NCBI GenBank assembly: GCA_007644065.1 | Contig: VJWN01000025.1 | Span: 133,927 to 197,926 of the forward strand | Reading direction: 5' to 3' | DNA length: 64,000 nucleotides | DNA from: Margaritispora aquatica | Lineage: Eukaryota > Ascomycota > Leotiomycetes > Helotiales > Discinellaceae | Part shown: positions 45,487 to 58,800 of the stretch, piece by piece | Layout: every line of letters starts with the position of its first letter | How positions within the stretch are numbered: the stretch's first letter is position 1 | Notes under the pieces: model-generated | Told to the model about the DNA's origin: nothing | Database searches by the model: none | What the model saw: the letters and a program-made list of their open reading frames with translations, nothing else | Translations under genes and position numbers: made by a program

Positions 45487-47332
45487 ATGAGTATGAGAAA
45501 CATCCTCGCCGCTGCTATTTTGTGGTCCTTGACTGCTGCGCAAACTTTGACATTGAGTGGTTGCCATGTTCATGGAACTGAGGAGTAAGCATGAGCTATC
45601 CCATTCAAAACACATAACCTGACCGTAATAGATACTGCTATCTCCCAAATGGCTCAGAGGTCCCGTTTACTCGCACTGGATCAAGGACAACGACTGTTGC
45701 AGCACAAACCACCAGTCCAGTAACCACAGAGGCGAGTGCAACTTCGGTGGCAATTCCAGCTTCTGTAACAGGTTGCCACCTTGATGGAACGACACAGTAA
45801 GATGAATCCGGAATTCCCTCGCGCTGCAAAGTAGAAATCTGACGCTTCATCATAGGGTCTGTTTGGCGAGTGCAACAGAATATGCTGTTCTGGAGACACC
45901 TACTATAACACCGCTGCCAACGGAGTATTCCGGCTGCCACAACCATGGCACGGACATGTGAGTTGGCTTTACTGTTCCTCGTTTTCATGGCGTCTTGCAG
46001 GCATTCTCGAGCTGACTGCCAAAATAGATTCTGCCTTGCTTCAGATGGAAGCGAAGTGCAGATTGTCCTGGAAGGTACAGAGGCTGCATCAGAGGAGACT
46101 TCGACGACAAGTGGTGGGACAAATTGCCATTTCCACGGAACCATTGAGTAAATTCTATCGTTCTAGTTCTTGTCGATGAGGCTGACAAAAAAAAAAGACA
46201 TTGTACAGGAGGCAGTGCTACAACGACTTGCGAGGCCGTTGATCGTGATTATAAGATGGGGTTAAGAATCGGCTTCATCTTCGTAATTTTGGTATCTAGT
46301 GCATTTGGTAAGCATATAAAGCATATACCACTCACCTCTAACACCCAATAGCCGTTTTTGCACCCATGCTTCTCCAAAGGTTCACGAAAATGAGCCTTAA
46401 TGGAATCGTCTTCACAATATTGAAACAATTCGGGACTGGTGTCATCATCTCAACAGCTTTTGTACATGTAAGAAACTCCCACCTAGCCATTTACATCAAT
46501 TGACAGATAAAGCTTCTCTCTCATGCTCAAATCATGTTCGCCAACGAGTGCCTAACAACACTTGTGTTTGAGGCACCTGCGACGGCGATTGCAATGGCTG
46601 GAGTATTCCTGTGTTTCCTCATAGAATATTTCGGACACCGACTTATTGTCAAGCGAAAAGGTACTGAGAATGAAGCGGTGGATAATGAGCAGCAGTACAG
46701 TTCTCGCAAAGAAAACGAGTCCATTGAGGAAAACAGCTCAAACACGCCAAATACAACGATAGCTGCTCTTGGCCATCACCATGGTGGACAAGTGGGTCCA
46801 GACAACCATTTCAACGTTGCCGTAATGGAATCTGGCATCATCTTTCACTCTATTCGTAATGCAATCCATCCATGTGAGAAAAGCACTTGCTGACCATTGC
46901 CCAGTAATCGGCATCACTCTGAATGTCACTCCAGACTCATACTACATCACGCTCTTCGTAGTGATTCTCTTCCATCAAATGTTCGAAGGAGTGGCACTCG
47001 GCACTCGCATCGCAGCTCTTCAAGATCGAACCCCAACACTGACCAAATTGCTCATGGCCTCGCTATTTGCGATCATCACCCCAGTTGGCATGTCCATCGG
47101 AGCAGGCGTGTTGAAGCAATTCAACAGCAGTGATCCGTCCACCATCGTCGCGTTAGGCACCTTGGATGCGCTCAGTGCGGGTATTCTCCTCTGGGTTGGG
47201 TTGGTGGAAATGTTGGCACACGATTGGATGCATGGCGATATGGCGGGGGCGGGTATGATGAAGATTTTGGTGGGCGTTGGGAGCTTGGTCGTAGGAATGG
47301 CTTTAATGAGTTTCTTGGGGAAGTGGGCGTAA
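45487..47332 (+). CDS. ZIP family zinc transporter with repeated Cys-His ectodomain
   Basis: Eight exons, 45487-45584, 45632-45796, 45856-45957, 46028-46147, 46198-46307, 46352-46467, 46513-46855 and 46905-47332, giving 493 residues. A signal-like start is followed by an ectodomain with four motifs, at residues 26-35, 81-90, 115-124 and 155-164, of form CHx[H/D]GTxxxC. Then come RDYKMGLRIG before TM1, the fungal ZIP helices, a cytosolic His loop (GHHHGGQ) and the TM4-TM5 metal site (ESGIIFHS and HQMFEGVALG). It should import Zn2+ across the plasma membrane. It is divergent from the zincophore gene, as in aspf2/zrfC and PRA1/ZRT1. Intron 4 ends with ten A residues before an AAG acceptor. Confidence 0.93.
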
Positions 47333-50033
47333 TTTTATTCGGCAAGCGGCGACTGCATAAGAGCAGGTTCAGATCCATAGATCTACCAGCGAGCGTTTGA
47401 TGCCCTCGATCGTGAAGATATCAAATTGGTTACAAGGCGGGTACCATCATCTAGGTAGAGCCGCGAGTGTCTTCTGCATACGAAGACGACCAAGCCCAAA
47501 GATTGCTTGTAGACTAATGAAGTAATGTTTGCCAAGTCAGCAACTGCTCAAGTATGTGATTCTCTTGCTCAGGGTATGTTGAAGAGACTTTGGTTCTCTG
47601 TCGTGGATGGTCCAAGACTGGGTCACACCTCAACAGTGATTTCTCTAGCGAGACTGCATATATTTGCTCCTGGCCAAAAGGTGACATCGGAACATCACAC
47701 CCACATCGAACATTCGGCGATTGACTTATGATTGTATTAATTATTGATTTAGTGTACATAGGTAAGTGAACTGTCACCTCGGTATAAAGCAAGATCTAAG
47801 CGCGCGGATCTACTTGAGTAGCCGACTACGGGTCCACGCTCCAGATCTCATCGGCTTTCATTCTGTTTCCGATGGGATCAGAAGAAACAACTTGACAACA
47901 AAAACATTCATGCACCACTTTGTTTCTATTGACTCACCTAATAGTGCATCTAGTGTGTAGCTTGACACGCATTCGCGACGATTTTTATGTCTACATATGG
48001 CGTTTTGAGTGTGCAAAGGATGAAGTTGCGTCTGCGAAGGCCGAAAGAATCGGTGTCGAATGAGTGGTCAGGATATAGCAAGCACTATGCTCGAGGCTAA
48101 TGGATCGAGAACTTTTACAGGCTATTTCCTCTTTGTCTCACGACTGAATGGTAATCTTACATTCTCGTCCCATTCACATCTATCGCTGAGACTTTGTCTA
48201 GAACAAGGACATGTACTCGCTCTTGATTCACCTGAATTCTTGCCCGGCTAGGCAGTCATGTGCCTCTATGAGGTAGAAAACAAAACATCTCCAAATGAAT
48301 CTTGTGTTCAATTCTTTATGATGTCTTTCTTGCTTGAGGGATTTCTCGCGTTTTCTGCATCACCTTAGTGTCCGGGGCAGGTATCCGATCATATCAGTCT
48401 CATCGCGAAGCATTACTCAAGCACCCTAACCGCTGGTGATGAATACTCAAATGGGTAGAAAAAGAAATACCAAGCCTGTTTACCACGACTGTCACACCAC
48501 ACACAATTCCCCATGAAAAATCTAGGACCAACTCAACAGGACAAGGTTGAACCAGAGGAGATACAAACAACAACCTGATCGACTTGCATGCAATCTTGAA
48601 GGCAACACCGAGATTTTGAGATAGGCTGGAACACCATTTTGACTTGCAGTTGTCACTGAATCTCACGAGATCTCAACCGTGCATTTGAGTTAGTGCATGG
48701 TTTTAGGGTTATGTCAAGCAAGACATCAGAGATGCGCGAAGGGCAGACATTCTTATCCAAAAACAAACGGAAATTAAAGGAACACCATAAATCAGGTCAT
48801 TCCGCTTCTCGAAGTTTTTTTTTTTTTTTGGATGACAGGAGGAGGCTTAGGTAGGGAAGGTAAGGTTACAAGGAATGAATGTACCTGGCTCCTCCTGCAG
48901 TGCTGACATCAGCATTGTATTATCTTACGAGAAGCGAAAACAAGGGACAATCACAACAGAGATGGGAACAGTCTTCTCTCTCTTGGATACACTGAATTCT
49001 TTCATATCGAGAGATATTTCCTACATCTTGTTGGATGGACTCAAATGAGTTTGTCTCACACCAGAGCCAATTTAGCCTGCCGTGGGCTCTATTAAGACAA
49101 TTGCACAGCATCTGACCAATTCCTCTTTCGGACTTGCAAACCTTGTGACAACGCACTGTTTACTTCAATACAATCGACACTCAATTACCGTTAGTGTTTG
49201 ATGCAATTTGGTCCCTGGCTTCAAGGGATACGAACTCGGACCGCCCCGTGAGTCGACCGCTCATTACCCAGTATATCACATTAACCGTTCTCTTCGGGGT
49301 GTATTTTTATTTTCTCTTCCCAAGGCTGATCGGAGCCTCCGCCACAGATGAGATCTTTATCCTTGTCCATCTCAGCCTCTTCTTCTCGTGTTGAGATTTC
49401 ATTGGGCTCATACAGTCTTCCGTGCAGGAGCTGAAAGAGCTGCATAGAGGCGCAGGCTAACCGAGCCGACAGGCGAGAACTCTATTTGATGTGTTCCTGA
49501 ATTGGACTTCAACCCAACCTCAACACTGAAGGCGGGGAAGATGACATGAAATGCTGAAGTGTCTTGGATGTTCATTGGCTATGCTTCTGATTTAATTGAG
49601 ATACTTGCACGATTTTTGCTATTGAAAGTGTTCAGAATAATGCAAGGAATGTCTCAGCCCCTTAAGACCTCGGCGATCTGATCCGTTCCTGTCTCCATTT
49701 CGTTGCTTTTTATTTATGAGCTCAATTGGCTAGGCACATGTTTCTTACTCAGCTGAGTTTGCCAAGAAAATTTACACTGCGGATTCGCTATCATTTCATC
49801 TAACACCACCAAATACTCCTCAAGTTAGTGCTGCATGCTCCCGCTTCTCGGTTCCACCGAATGGCATAGCGGCTCATATGCAAGCTAGACATGTCACAGG
49901 GTAGCTGTAGCTGTAGCTGTGCAAGTGCTTCATCACTGTGTATATAGTTCGGGACATCCTCACTTTCTCGACTTCCATCCTTACCTTCCATCCAGCCATC
50001 CATCCATCGCTTCACCCACATCCAAAAGCAACA
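47333..50033. other. gene-poor intergenic region
   Basis: About 2.7 kb without a supported gene. It includes a poly-T run of 14 bases near 48816-48829 and a (GTAGCT)n run at 49902-49920. The short open frames at 47525, 48060 and 49194 lack features. The last 100 bases form the promoter and leader of the NADase gene. Confidence 0.5.
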
Positions 50034-50770
50034 ATGCGCACCCCAACCATCCTCCTCTCTTTCCTCTCCCTCCTCGCTCTCACATCCTCAGCACCAACCT
50101 CCGATCTCCTCGACGCCCGCCACGGCTCAAGCACAGCCAACACGGCCTCTTGTCCAAACTACTGCTCCGGAACCGCCTACAACGCTACGCAGCAACACAC
50201 ATATATCTGCGGCGATCCACGACTCGGCCCGAAGCGTCTGCCGTCACGCATCGTGCTCTCGCGCCTCATCTATGACTACGACCGCTTCGGGGGTCTCTGT
50301 CCCGGCGCCTACCTCGCAAAATGGTTCAACGCTACCACAGGGTACTACAACTACCCGTCAGACTCGGGCTTCCAGCTCACAAAAACGAACGCCCCGATTC
50401 AGGGCACTATCACGCTACCGGTCGGGTTTGAGATGGATCGTTTTGGAAGCGAGTATGGCAAATTCGTTGCGCCGTACGGGGACCCATATGAACAGCGTGC
50501 TTTGCCGCCGAGCAATTTGAACACTGCAGCTAATGCGCCTGAGTGAGTTTTTCACCTCGAAACTTGAATTATGCAGGGCTAATGAAATGATACAGATATC
50601 CGTATAACTACCATGTGTACCGAGTCCTCCAGCCTTTGGATGTCCTAGCTGGACCGATCGCGGCGTGGTTTGGACAGCCAGGGCAGGGAGTACAGTATCT
50701 CTTGAACGATACTTTGATGGGCTTGGTGGCTGGTGGACTTTTGGAGAGGGTCGACCTGTCAACTTTATAA
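50034..50770 (+). CDS. secreted TNT-domain NADase (fungal surface NADase type)
   Basis: Two exons, 50034-50542 and 50596-50770, giving 227 residues. The ATG at 50034 gives a clean signal peptide (MRTPTILLSFLSLLALTSSA); an upstream in-frame ATG does not. An N-terminal Cys-containing segment (SCPNYCSGT, TYICGD) is followed by the TNT domain: DRFGGLCPGAYLAKW, GFQLTKTNAPIQG, LPVGFEMDRFGSEYGKFVAP, RALPPSNLN, then across the intron YHVYRVLQPLDV, GPIAAWFGQPG and GLLERVD. Characterised relatives are the Mycobacterium tuberculosis TNT toxin domain and the conidial-surface NADase of A. fumigatus, which hydrolyse NAD(P)+. This is probably an extracellular or wall-bound NAD glycohydrolase. No export or immunity partner is seen nearby. 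Confidence 0.88.
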
Positions 50771-53700
50771 TTAGACTTAATGTTTAAAACACGAGCGTGA
50801 GGACGGCTCGTGGGGTGCACGTTTGGAGTGGAATGAAGAAGTTGAACTGGATCTCTTTTTGAGCATGAGAATTCCTGGAGTGTTGTGCTACCGAAATTTG
50901 CTGTGTTCCTGCAATGGTTATGGTGGGCCAGTGCTCCTCCTGATTATTTCTTCTTCGAAAAGGATAAGCGATTTGGGATTTGATACTTCCTGATTTGTCT
51001 CTCTCAATTCTTTAGGGTAATTGGGTTCTCCATACTTAGTGGAACAGCTCTGCATAAAGTGTAGCTGGTACACACTATACTAAACTCCCTGTCATCACCC
51101 GCATATTTCCACATTTTCAAAAGAATCATCATTCTTCTCTCAGATTTAGACATGTGGGCTAAATTCCAAGATTAATCTATCTCACTTCCACCTCAACACA
51201 CAAGCAAGCAAAATTCAGTCGCATGGTCACCGTGGGGTGTAAGATTACCTTGACATAAAAATGGGAAGTTTGATATGAGCTGTGGGAGGTAGTAAAGTGG
51301 GTGGAAAAGACAGAATCAGCATGATTTCAGAGTGATTTCGAAACTCTTATGAAGATGGAAAGGTCTCGATACTGTGTTAGTCCTTCCCCATACATTTGGG
51401 ACCTTCCAAACCTGACAGCTATCGCTCTACATTGTAAGTCCACAGGATTTGAGCGAATTTGCATGCAAACCCTCTGTTTCTCAGCTATTCATCACTCAGT
51501 TATGATTTGGCACAGCCAAGTTTCAAAGTCTACCATTCATTTCTCTATTTTGGCTGGAACGAGAGCTATTGTGGCTTTTCTTTTTTTAAAGTTTTATAGC
51601 ATCAATGTGCTAGTTTTTCGAAATTATCGAAAATTCAGCTCATCCGTTCAAGATTATGGAATACCTCATTGAAATGTATTCTGATTCTCATTCTTGTTTG
51701 GTTTGTATCTTATTAGGACCTACAAGATACTCTTGCATAATCTAGGCGTCTATTCATGGAAAGTACATAATTATGTTGTACCTTCATAAGTCATCCGAGT
51801 CATTTCCTTAATATCTGACTGATGCTTATCAAGAGGAAGGGGAATGAATATACGAGACTTATATCTGTATATCTACCTGTGGTAGTAATCATGAAAATTT
51901 CATTTAAAAGTATTTCTAGATTGCTTCTACTTTCAAGTTCATATGCTATGTTCATTCCCAAGTGTCGCTTAACTCCCGATCAAACACTTCCAGACAAACA
52001 CAACATGCATCAAGTCTGATTAATCATCCCTCAATGATGCACACGAGCCGTCTTCCTTCAACTTGCATTTGAAATGAAACCCGTGTCATCTTTTATTCAT
52101 GAATGATGTCACCTAACCACCAATTTCACCTACGAACAAGGCCTTTGTGTATTTCCCAGCCTTAGCATAAAGTCTCGTATAGCAGGCATACCAATGTGCA
52201 TCTATTCGAAGCTGCACCATACCGTGTCTCAAGCCCTTCTCAAGTTCTCGCACACAGCAATTTACTTACCCAGTAAGCAAGAAACGGCAGCGTACCGCTC
52301 CTCTCAAACATCCCCACCATCTCATTACACACACCACACCACTGCACTACCCAAATACGGACTGCGAATACGTAGCTCTGTCCTGCTTCGAACAACAATC
52401 CGACCCCTGCGCCGAAGATCCCTAGGATGCCTCCTCCACGTCTCAAAAGCTTGATTTGCTGAACAGCAAGCATCAGAACTAGTATTCTACATCGGCATGA
52501 ACCGCCAGCCAGCCATCCTTGGTTGATCGTCTGGCCTCCTTATCCTTGAGCCAATTGCCTCCAGAAATCCCGTGCGAACTATAAGTTCCTCGCCTGCCCC
52601 TTGAACATGAAGCATTGCTGACTAAGAGTGTTTAGTCTCATACACGAAACACTCACTTCGGTACAACCCTGCGACCGCGAGGAAACCCGATCTGGGGATT
52701 ACTATTCCCGTGTGATTACTATCGCTCCCGTGGTTCGAGCCCGGCCGGTTGAGTCGAGAACTGGTGGATGCGCGGACTTCGGGGAAACATACATTTGTCT
52801 TCGTCCACCACCGTCCGTCCCTCCATCCGACCTTTCATCATCTATGTGTGGCGATTGGTAAGTAACACAGCTTTGTTCTCAATGCGCCTCCACCAGCATG
52901 CGGGTTCCGTACCTACACCATCAGTCTCCTACCCGTGCCAGCACCTGTACTGTGCTGCATAATCTTCACTTCAAGCTTTGATCTCTCCGGCTCATGTCTT
53001 TCGCACTTGAGTTTCGTCCCTACCCTTCTCTCATTCGCTCTGTACCGCCATGCTACACCATACAAACAGAATCCTGGTCATATGTATTGCCTATCCGACG
53101 GACCACAACTCTTGGAAATTTTGCAAATCCAGCCCAACCTAATCCAGACCCTCCTCATCTTATCAGCATAACGAAAGTCAAAAAGTCCTCACTGGACCAT
53201 CCCAGTCCAATTTTGACCTTTCAATCAAAGGTCAGGTCTCATAGCTACCCAACCCACACACGAATCAACTGAACTTCTCACCCAACCCCAAACCCACATC
53301 CGTACATCCGTCTGCACCCAACTATCCATGCCGAATGCACATCTGAAATCCGCAATATGCAGGAGTACGCACACTACACACCCACCAAAACAAGAACAAA
53401 GCAGGAACACGAACCCTAAATTCACGAATACGGGTGGCAAAGGACAGAGAACCAAAGATCAAACGATGAACAAAGAGAGGAGACCCCTACCTCCCTTAGA
53501 GAGATCACCGAAAAGATGGGATGATTCTGTTTCAACCCTCCCACACGAGCGAACATTGACATCAGGTTCAACGTAATCTCAACATTGACTCGTACCCGCA
53601 CTCGGTTGGGTTCAGTTCGGTTTCGTTTCGTTTCAATGCCATCTCGATTCGTCTGAACGCCTTCACGGTTGGTGGGTAAGTAGGTTGGACGAACTTGACT

Positions 53701-54332
53701 TAGACTACGACTTGAAAAGCTGGGGAGAGGACGCAAGAGCGTGCGGGAGTTCAGTTGAGTGTAGTTGGGTGGATAGGGATGAGCATGACTTAGATCAGCT
53801 TGACTGTGGCTCTTGGGGACTGAGAGATTGGATTGAAGTTCAGTTCTAATATATATGACAGTACTGGACAAATTACAAAATAGAGAGAGGGTTATTTAGA
53901 AGTATTCGTGAATCGGCACGAGCGAGACGTTCAGCAATTGATGGCTGGGAATAAGTAGTAGTGGGATGCTCGCCAAAAGCGTAGCTCCTGAGCTGTCTGG
54001 AAAAGACAAAAGAAAGACTATGCATAAGAAGTTTCTTAAATCTCGTTATTCGCTTCTATGTACGCGTAGGATATCTAGCTACTACTCTGTCAGATCTTTC
54101 AAATTATTTCGAACGCGGATTAGTGCCATAAGGAAAGAAAATTCTTCTCTGCGTCCACCGTAATGGTCATACCCGCCAGTGTCCGTTGTATATATACCGT
54201 GAACACAAGGCTCAATCACAAACACCTAAAAGTATACAAGAGAGCGTCATATGGGTATCACATAATATTTTATTTAATGCGAGGATTTTAGCCCTCCTAT
54301 TCACCAAAAAAAGAAACAGCATAACTAAAAGT
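50771..54332. other. gene-poor intergenic region
   Basis: About 3.6 kb without a supported gene. The open frames between 51.3 and 53.9 kb show no conserved domain, no signal peptide with supporting context and no consistent splicing. Composition is mixed, with pyrimidine-rich tracts around 52.8-53.3 kb. Confidence 0.5.
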
Positions 54333-55894
54333 TCAGACCTTCGACTCCCCCCTCTGAGCACTACCTGTCCTGGCCCAAGAGGGTCTCATATCCCTGATTG
54401 GGCTCAATTTTACACTCCCTTTCCTAACCTGTCTTCCTCTCTCAATCGTACTCAGTCTTCTTCCACTCTCCCCAAGGATCGACCCAAATGCCGACTGCGT
54501 TGTCGCGTTGGCATCCAACCATTTCTCAATCTTGACTTCGCCTTCGACTCGCTCGAGGCCGAGAGGACACTCGATCGACATATCATCATTCATAGCATTC
54601 AGCTCCGCAAGGCTAGGTCGACGGGACGGAGGATAGAATGTAGGTTCCGGTTCAGGAATACCATATAGCGCCAAGACAGGGGAATAAGAACGTGGCTCTT
54701 CTGGGCTTAGAGGAGCGGATGCTTGGTTGTCGATCTCAAGGGTGAGGGGTGCTCGCTTTACAACGCTCGGGGTCTTTGGAAGTGGTTTTCTGAGTTCGTT
54801 GGCCATTGCTAGGGCAGCGAAGGGACAATGTGTTTCATGCATTACTTGGTGTTGTGGTGTTTGTGATGGTGACGGACTAGGACGGAGAGATTGGGGTCTT
54901 CTTGTGGGGAATTCTGAGTAGATGCTTGGTGAAGTTGGTGCTAAACTCGCAGTTGGTGAAGACCAAACTGACTTGACGGCCTGGATGGGAGAGCCTATAA
55001 ATGGTTCGAAACTCTCCTCGGGAAACGGGACCTGTATTGAAGGTGGCTTTGGCACTCTTGTTTGCATTGTTGTATATTGGCTAAGTGCATTGAACTCAAA
55101 AGGCGAGCGGGGAGATAGAGGGTGATTTGGTAGGTCAATGCGTGGAGTCCGTGATGACATTCCGTGAGAAGTTCCAGGACTTCGATGTGCTCGGGGGTAT
55201 GATTGATCATAAGATAGTGTTCGGGAACGCTTAAGCTCGGGATGGAAGAGCGGGTGAGGAAGGTCGTCGTTTTGGTTGGAATGGACTTTTGTCAAAACTG
55301 TGAGTTCCTTGACGTTGTCCCCTCGGTCTTCCCCACCAAAGAGGATTGAGTCCGAGTAGATTCTCTTTAAAGACGCATCACTGGGCATGAATGCTCGTGC
55401 TTCAAGAACTTCCAGTCGTGCTTCTTCATCCATCTGTTGTTTCTGGGCGAGCATCTTGCTTGTCCGGGAACGTACCAGAAAACTGATTGCGAGTATCAAG
55501 AGAAGGGCGAATATGAAAATTAGAACAATAACAATGATTGGAACTCGTCCGTTTCCTGCAGACCTGGGAACAGCTCCAATGGATGTATCCTGCCGTTTCA
55601 TATTAGTGTCATTCTACAATTGTGTTGTTACAAGCTTACATTTTCTGGAAGCGAAGGTGCTTGAGGTGTTTGAGTGGCACGCAAGGAAGCCGTGGGGGAG
55701 ACAGTAATCATAGACTCCAAGGATGACATAGCAGCTGTAGCACGAGCGAGCGCAGTTTTGGCAGTCGAAATTATCGATGTCTCCATGGTTATGGAAACGC
55801 TCGTTGTCATTGTTGGCGAAATTGATAGAGGCGCTGGCTCAACAGTGTCCATGCGAACTAAAAGAGCGTTGGCGACATGGAGGAGTGGTGACAT
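54333..55894 (-). CDS. single-pass membrane protein with Ser/Pro-rich cytosolic tail
   Basis: Two exons, 55894-55640 and 55589-54333, joined phase 0 to give 503 residues. The ATG at 55894 is preferred, since the longer frame begins with TTG. A Ser/Thr-rich, probably extracellular N-terminus of about 95 residues leads to one transmembrane helix (VPIIVIVLIFIFALLLILAI, about 100-119) followed by basic residues SFLVRSRTSK. The tail is Ser/Pro-rich with many SP/TP sites and ends near residue 503. This layout fits the fungal group of Ser-Thr-rich surface sensors or Mid2/Wsc-like proteins, but no diagnostic Cys domain is present. The function is unknown. Confidence 0.72.
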
Positions 55895-58800
55895 GTTGAA
55901 GACTACCCAGAAGAATAGCAAAGTATCAAAATTTAATACAATGCTGTTGATCTAATTCCTCATTACCAAGTAGTTGGGGTTGCCGGTATCGTGATGGAAA
56001 CTAAGGAATGAGCATCGAGTGGACGTGGTATTCGATCTTAACAAGTAATGATCGTTTCTTAATCTGAGTGCAAACCAGATCTTCGAAGAAATCAATCTGA
56101 GTGCTGGGAAAGCTCGATATATTTCAAGTGAGATGAACACTACCTCCCATGGCAGTTCAAAGTCTAATCATAGAGAATCCGAAAGTTTTCTCACATCCAA
56201 ACAAACTTCCCCTGCAGCCTACATGTTATTGATGCCCCAACAAGTTCGGATTCCGAGCATCTGATCGTATCGTTTCGTGCATCTGGCCAAATGATGCACA
56301 TGCAAAATAGTGTTCATATGCTATGCGGTACGATTCAACGTGCGTCCAACCTTCTTGTGGACTTGGCAATGCCTGAATGACGTTAATGAGGTGAAATATC
56401 CAATGAGGCTCGTACATCACTCGACGCAAGTGCCTAAGAGTGTTCCGCGAGCCTCTCGAACCATCTGAAAGAAAGTATAAGAACTGGGCCAGCGAAAGCT
56501 TTCGGTGAAACTAGAAGCAGAGAAATTTAGGGCTAGCTCCATGATAATTCAGCTCTGCTCGCAAGGAGCTCGTGAGAGAACGGCGGACATGCCAGATCTA
56601 GGACTGTATGCTGGTATGTGCAGTAGTGGCGCAATGCCATGGCGCATGAGGAAAACAGGAAGCTCCCGACAGTCAGCCATGTGAACAAGGATTTCTCCCC
56701 AGGAAGATTTAGAGTGGATGAACAGATCAACTCAATGTCCCCACAAACCACTGAGGATCTCTCGCTTATTGTGTCTCAAACCATTCGCTTACCTCCCGAC
56801 AAAGTTTGGTCTACTAGCGGTTTCACACGAGCAGAAATTAAAACAATTATCTGACCCATGGAAGAACTTTCTTCATAAATGTTTCTAGGGCGAGGCGATC
56901 ACCGGGCCGGGCATCTCATTTGAAAACTATTGTCGGGTGCACGCGACATTTGATCGCTCAGTCACACTATGGTACTAGAAAGCCCCAATGAGTTAACCTG
57001 AGCGATAACATGCAATGGTTTTTGAGCATCTAATCGCATTCTAATATGACGATGGCAGCCAAGTGTTGGAAATAGTCGACGTCTCGGGTGGGTCATTGAA
57101 AATGTTGACTTCGTTAAGAAGATCTCAAGCATTGGTCCATGGGATACTTCAACTTTATCATGTCTGCCCAGCTCAAGTGCATGAGCTTCATTGGGATTGG
57201 GCCCGAATGGAGCTCGGTAGTATTTTGCTGGTTGAATTTGAGTAGGCCCACATCAGTTGCGGGGACTTCATGAAGCTTTGCTGAGACCCAGGCCAGGCTC
57301 AACAGTTCGCATCCTTGGGAGTCACATAGGTGGTCAAGTGGAATGAGTTTCGTCGAATGTATGCTATAAAGCTGATTTAGTAGAAGTCTTATTTATTAGC
57401 TGAGAATTGTTCATTGATCAGACTAGCCGATCTTAATTTGCTATTCACTCCTTTGTGGTGAAAATTGTCTACAGAAAGCCCAAGATGCGTGCCATTATTC
57501 ATTCTTTGCTATTTCGATCACCAAGGAGATATCATACGCCCAAAAGAACTCGCAAGGTAATATCAAATTTAGAACAACCAATTGAAAATAGTAGGCACTG
57601 AAAACATAAATCCCGCCACAACTGGCGAAGGACCATCGTTTACGGGAAATCGTTAAGATTTCATGTTTCATTCATGCGAGTTGCAAGCTGTGTAATCATA
57701 GACAAAATGGAGGGGAGAATGAAAACCATGGTAAGAACTTATCTTTCGCTGTGGGCAGCTCTTGGTGTACGAGATGATCACCTGCAAGTTCAGATTAGGT
57801 AAAGAAGTGTACATACCTATTCTACCCGCTGCCGCTGTCGAATCCGAGCACGTAGCAACAGATCTACTTTAGGGATGAAATAATGTTCCGTGTATAGATT
57901 GGGAAATGAAGGCGATGCGTTTGACAGATACTGTGGGGTAGGGGAGGGGGACCATGTTTCTTGGTGTCCTGCCTCCCGCAAAGGTCTGGAGTTCCGCTTT
58001 TGAACAACGTTTCGCGGACAAGTTCCTAATGTAGCTAGTAAAAGTTGTCTCGTACACATCCCGCTGTCGTTCGGACCTGTCATTTCAGAATCGAAACATT
58101 TGGTAGGTCGGTGCTTCGTCCATCATGTAATTGTTAGGCCGTTGAACGTCCTCGTAGTTTTGGTTGGGTTAAGACGTGCACATAAGGTTGACCTTCGAGC
58201 CTGCTCATCTTATCTTGCATTCGCAGACAAGGCTACATCGAGTTAGAGTTGAAGTCAAGTAAGTAGTTCGTCGTCTGACCATATGTTGATCTCCTCTAGA
58301 CAAGAATCCTTGCTGGGTTTATATCTGGAGTGCCCGGTGACACAGCTCAACACAGACTCGCTCCAAACAAGGTGAACGCACTGCTTAGCTACAACTTTAC
58401 TTGTAGTGTAGTTATTTTTGTGACATATGTCTGATTAATCACTTCGCAAGACTCAAAACGAACAGCGGCCCACAAGGAGGAAGTGCTCGGGCATTATGGC
58501 GTAGTTTGGACTATAACACAACATTGAGGAACAGTTGATGTCTCTGTGAGTCTGCAAGGCGTTTTCATTCTTGTATCTCACTCGGATGTATCGCCTCATC
58601 GGTCGTGAGTGAGCGCTGATCCTCTTCACCAAGAAATTACCCCACGGACTTTGTTAATCCTTTTCTCCCCTGCATATTTTGTTGCGCATCGCGATTCTGC
58701 AGAACGTGGACCTGCGTGTTTGCCAAGCTGTCTCGAGCTCTAATTCGACGTCCTCCGTGCGAGGCTTCGACCTCCCGAACGCCCCCAGACCCAGCGGCTG

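Noticed and set aside
52725..52760. tRNA-like B box (GGTTCGAGCCC)
   Set aside because: No pairing T-stem (CGTGG with CCGGC does not pair), no A box and no acceptor stem at suitable distance.
53422..53871. 149-codon minus-strand frame
   Set aside because: Low-complexity Arg/Thr repeats derived from short tandem DNA; no conserved features.
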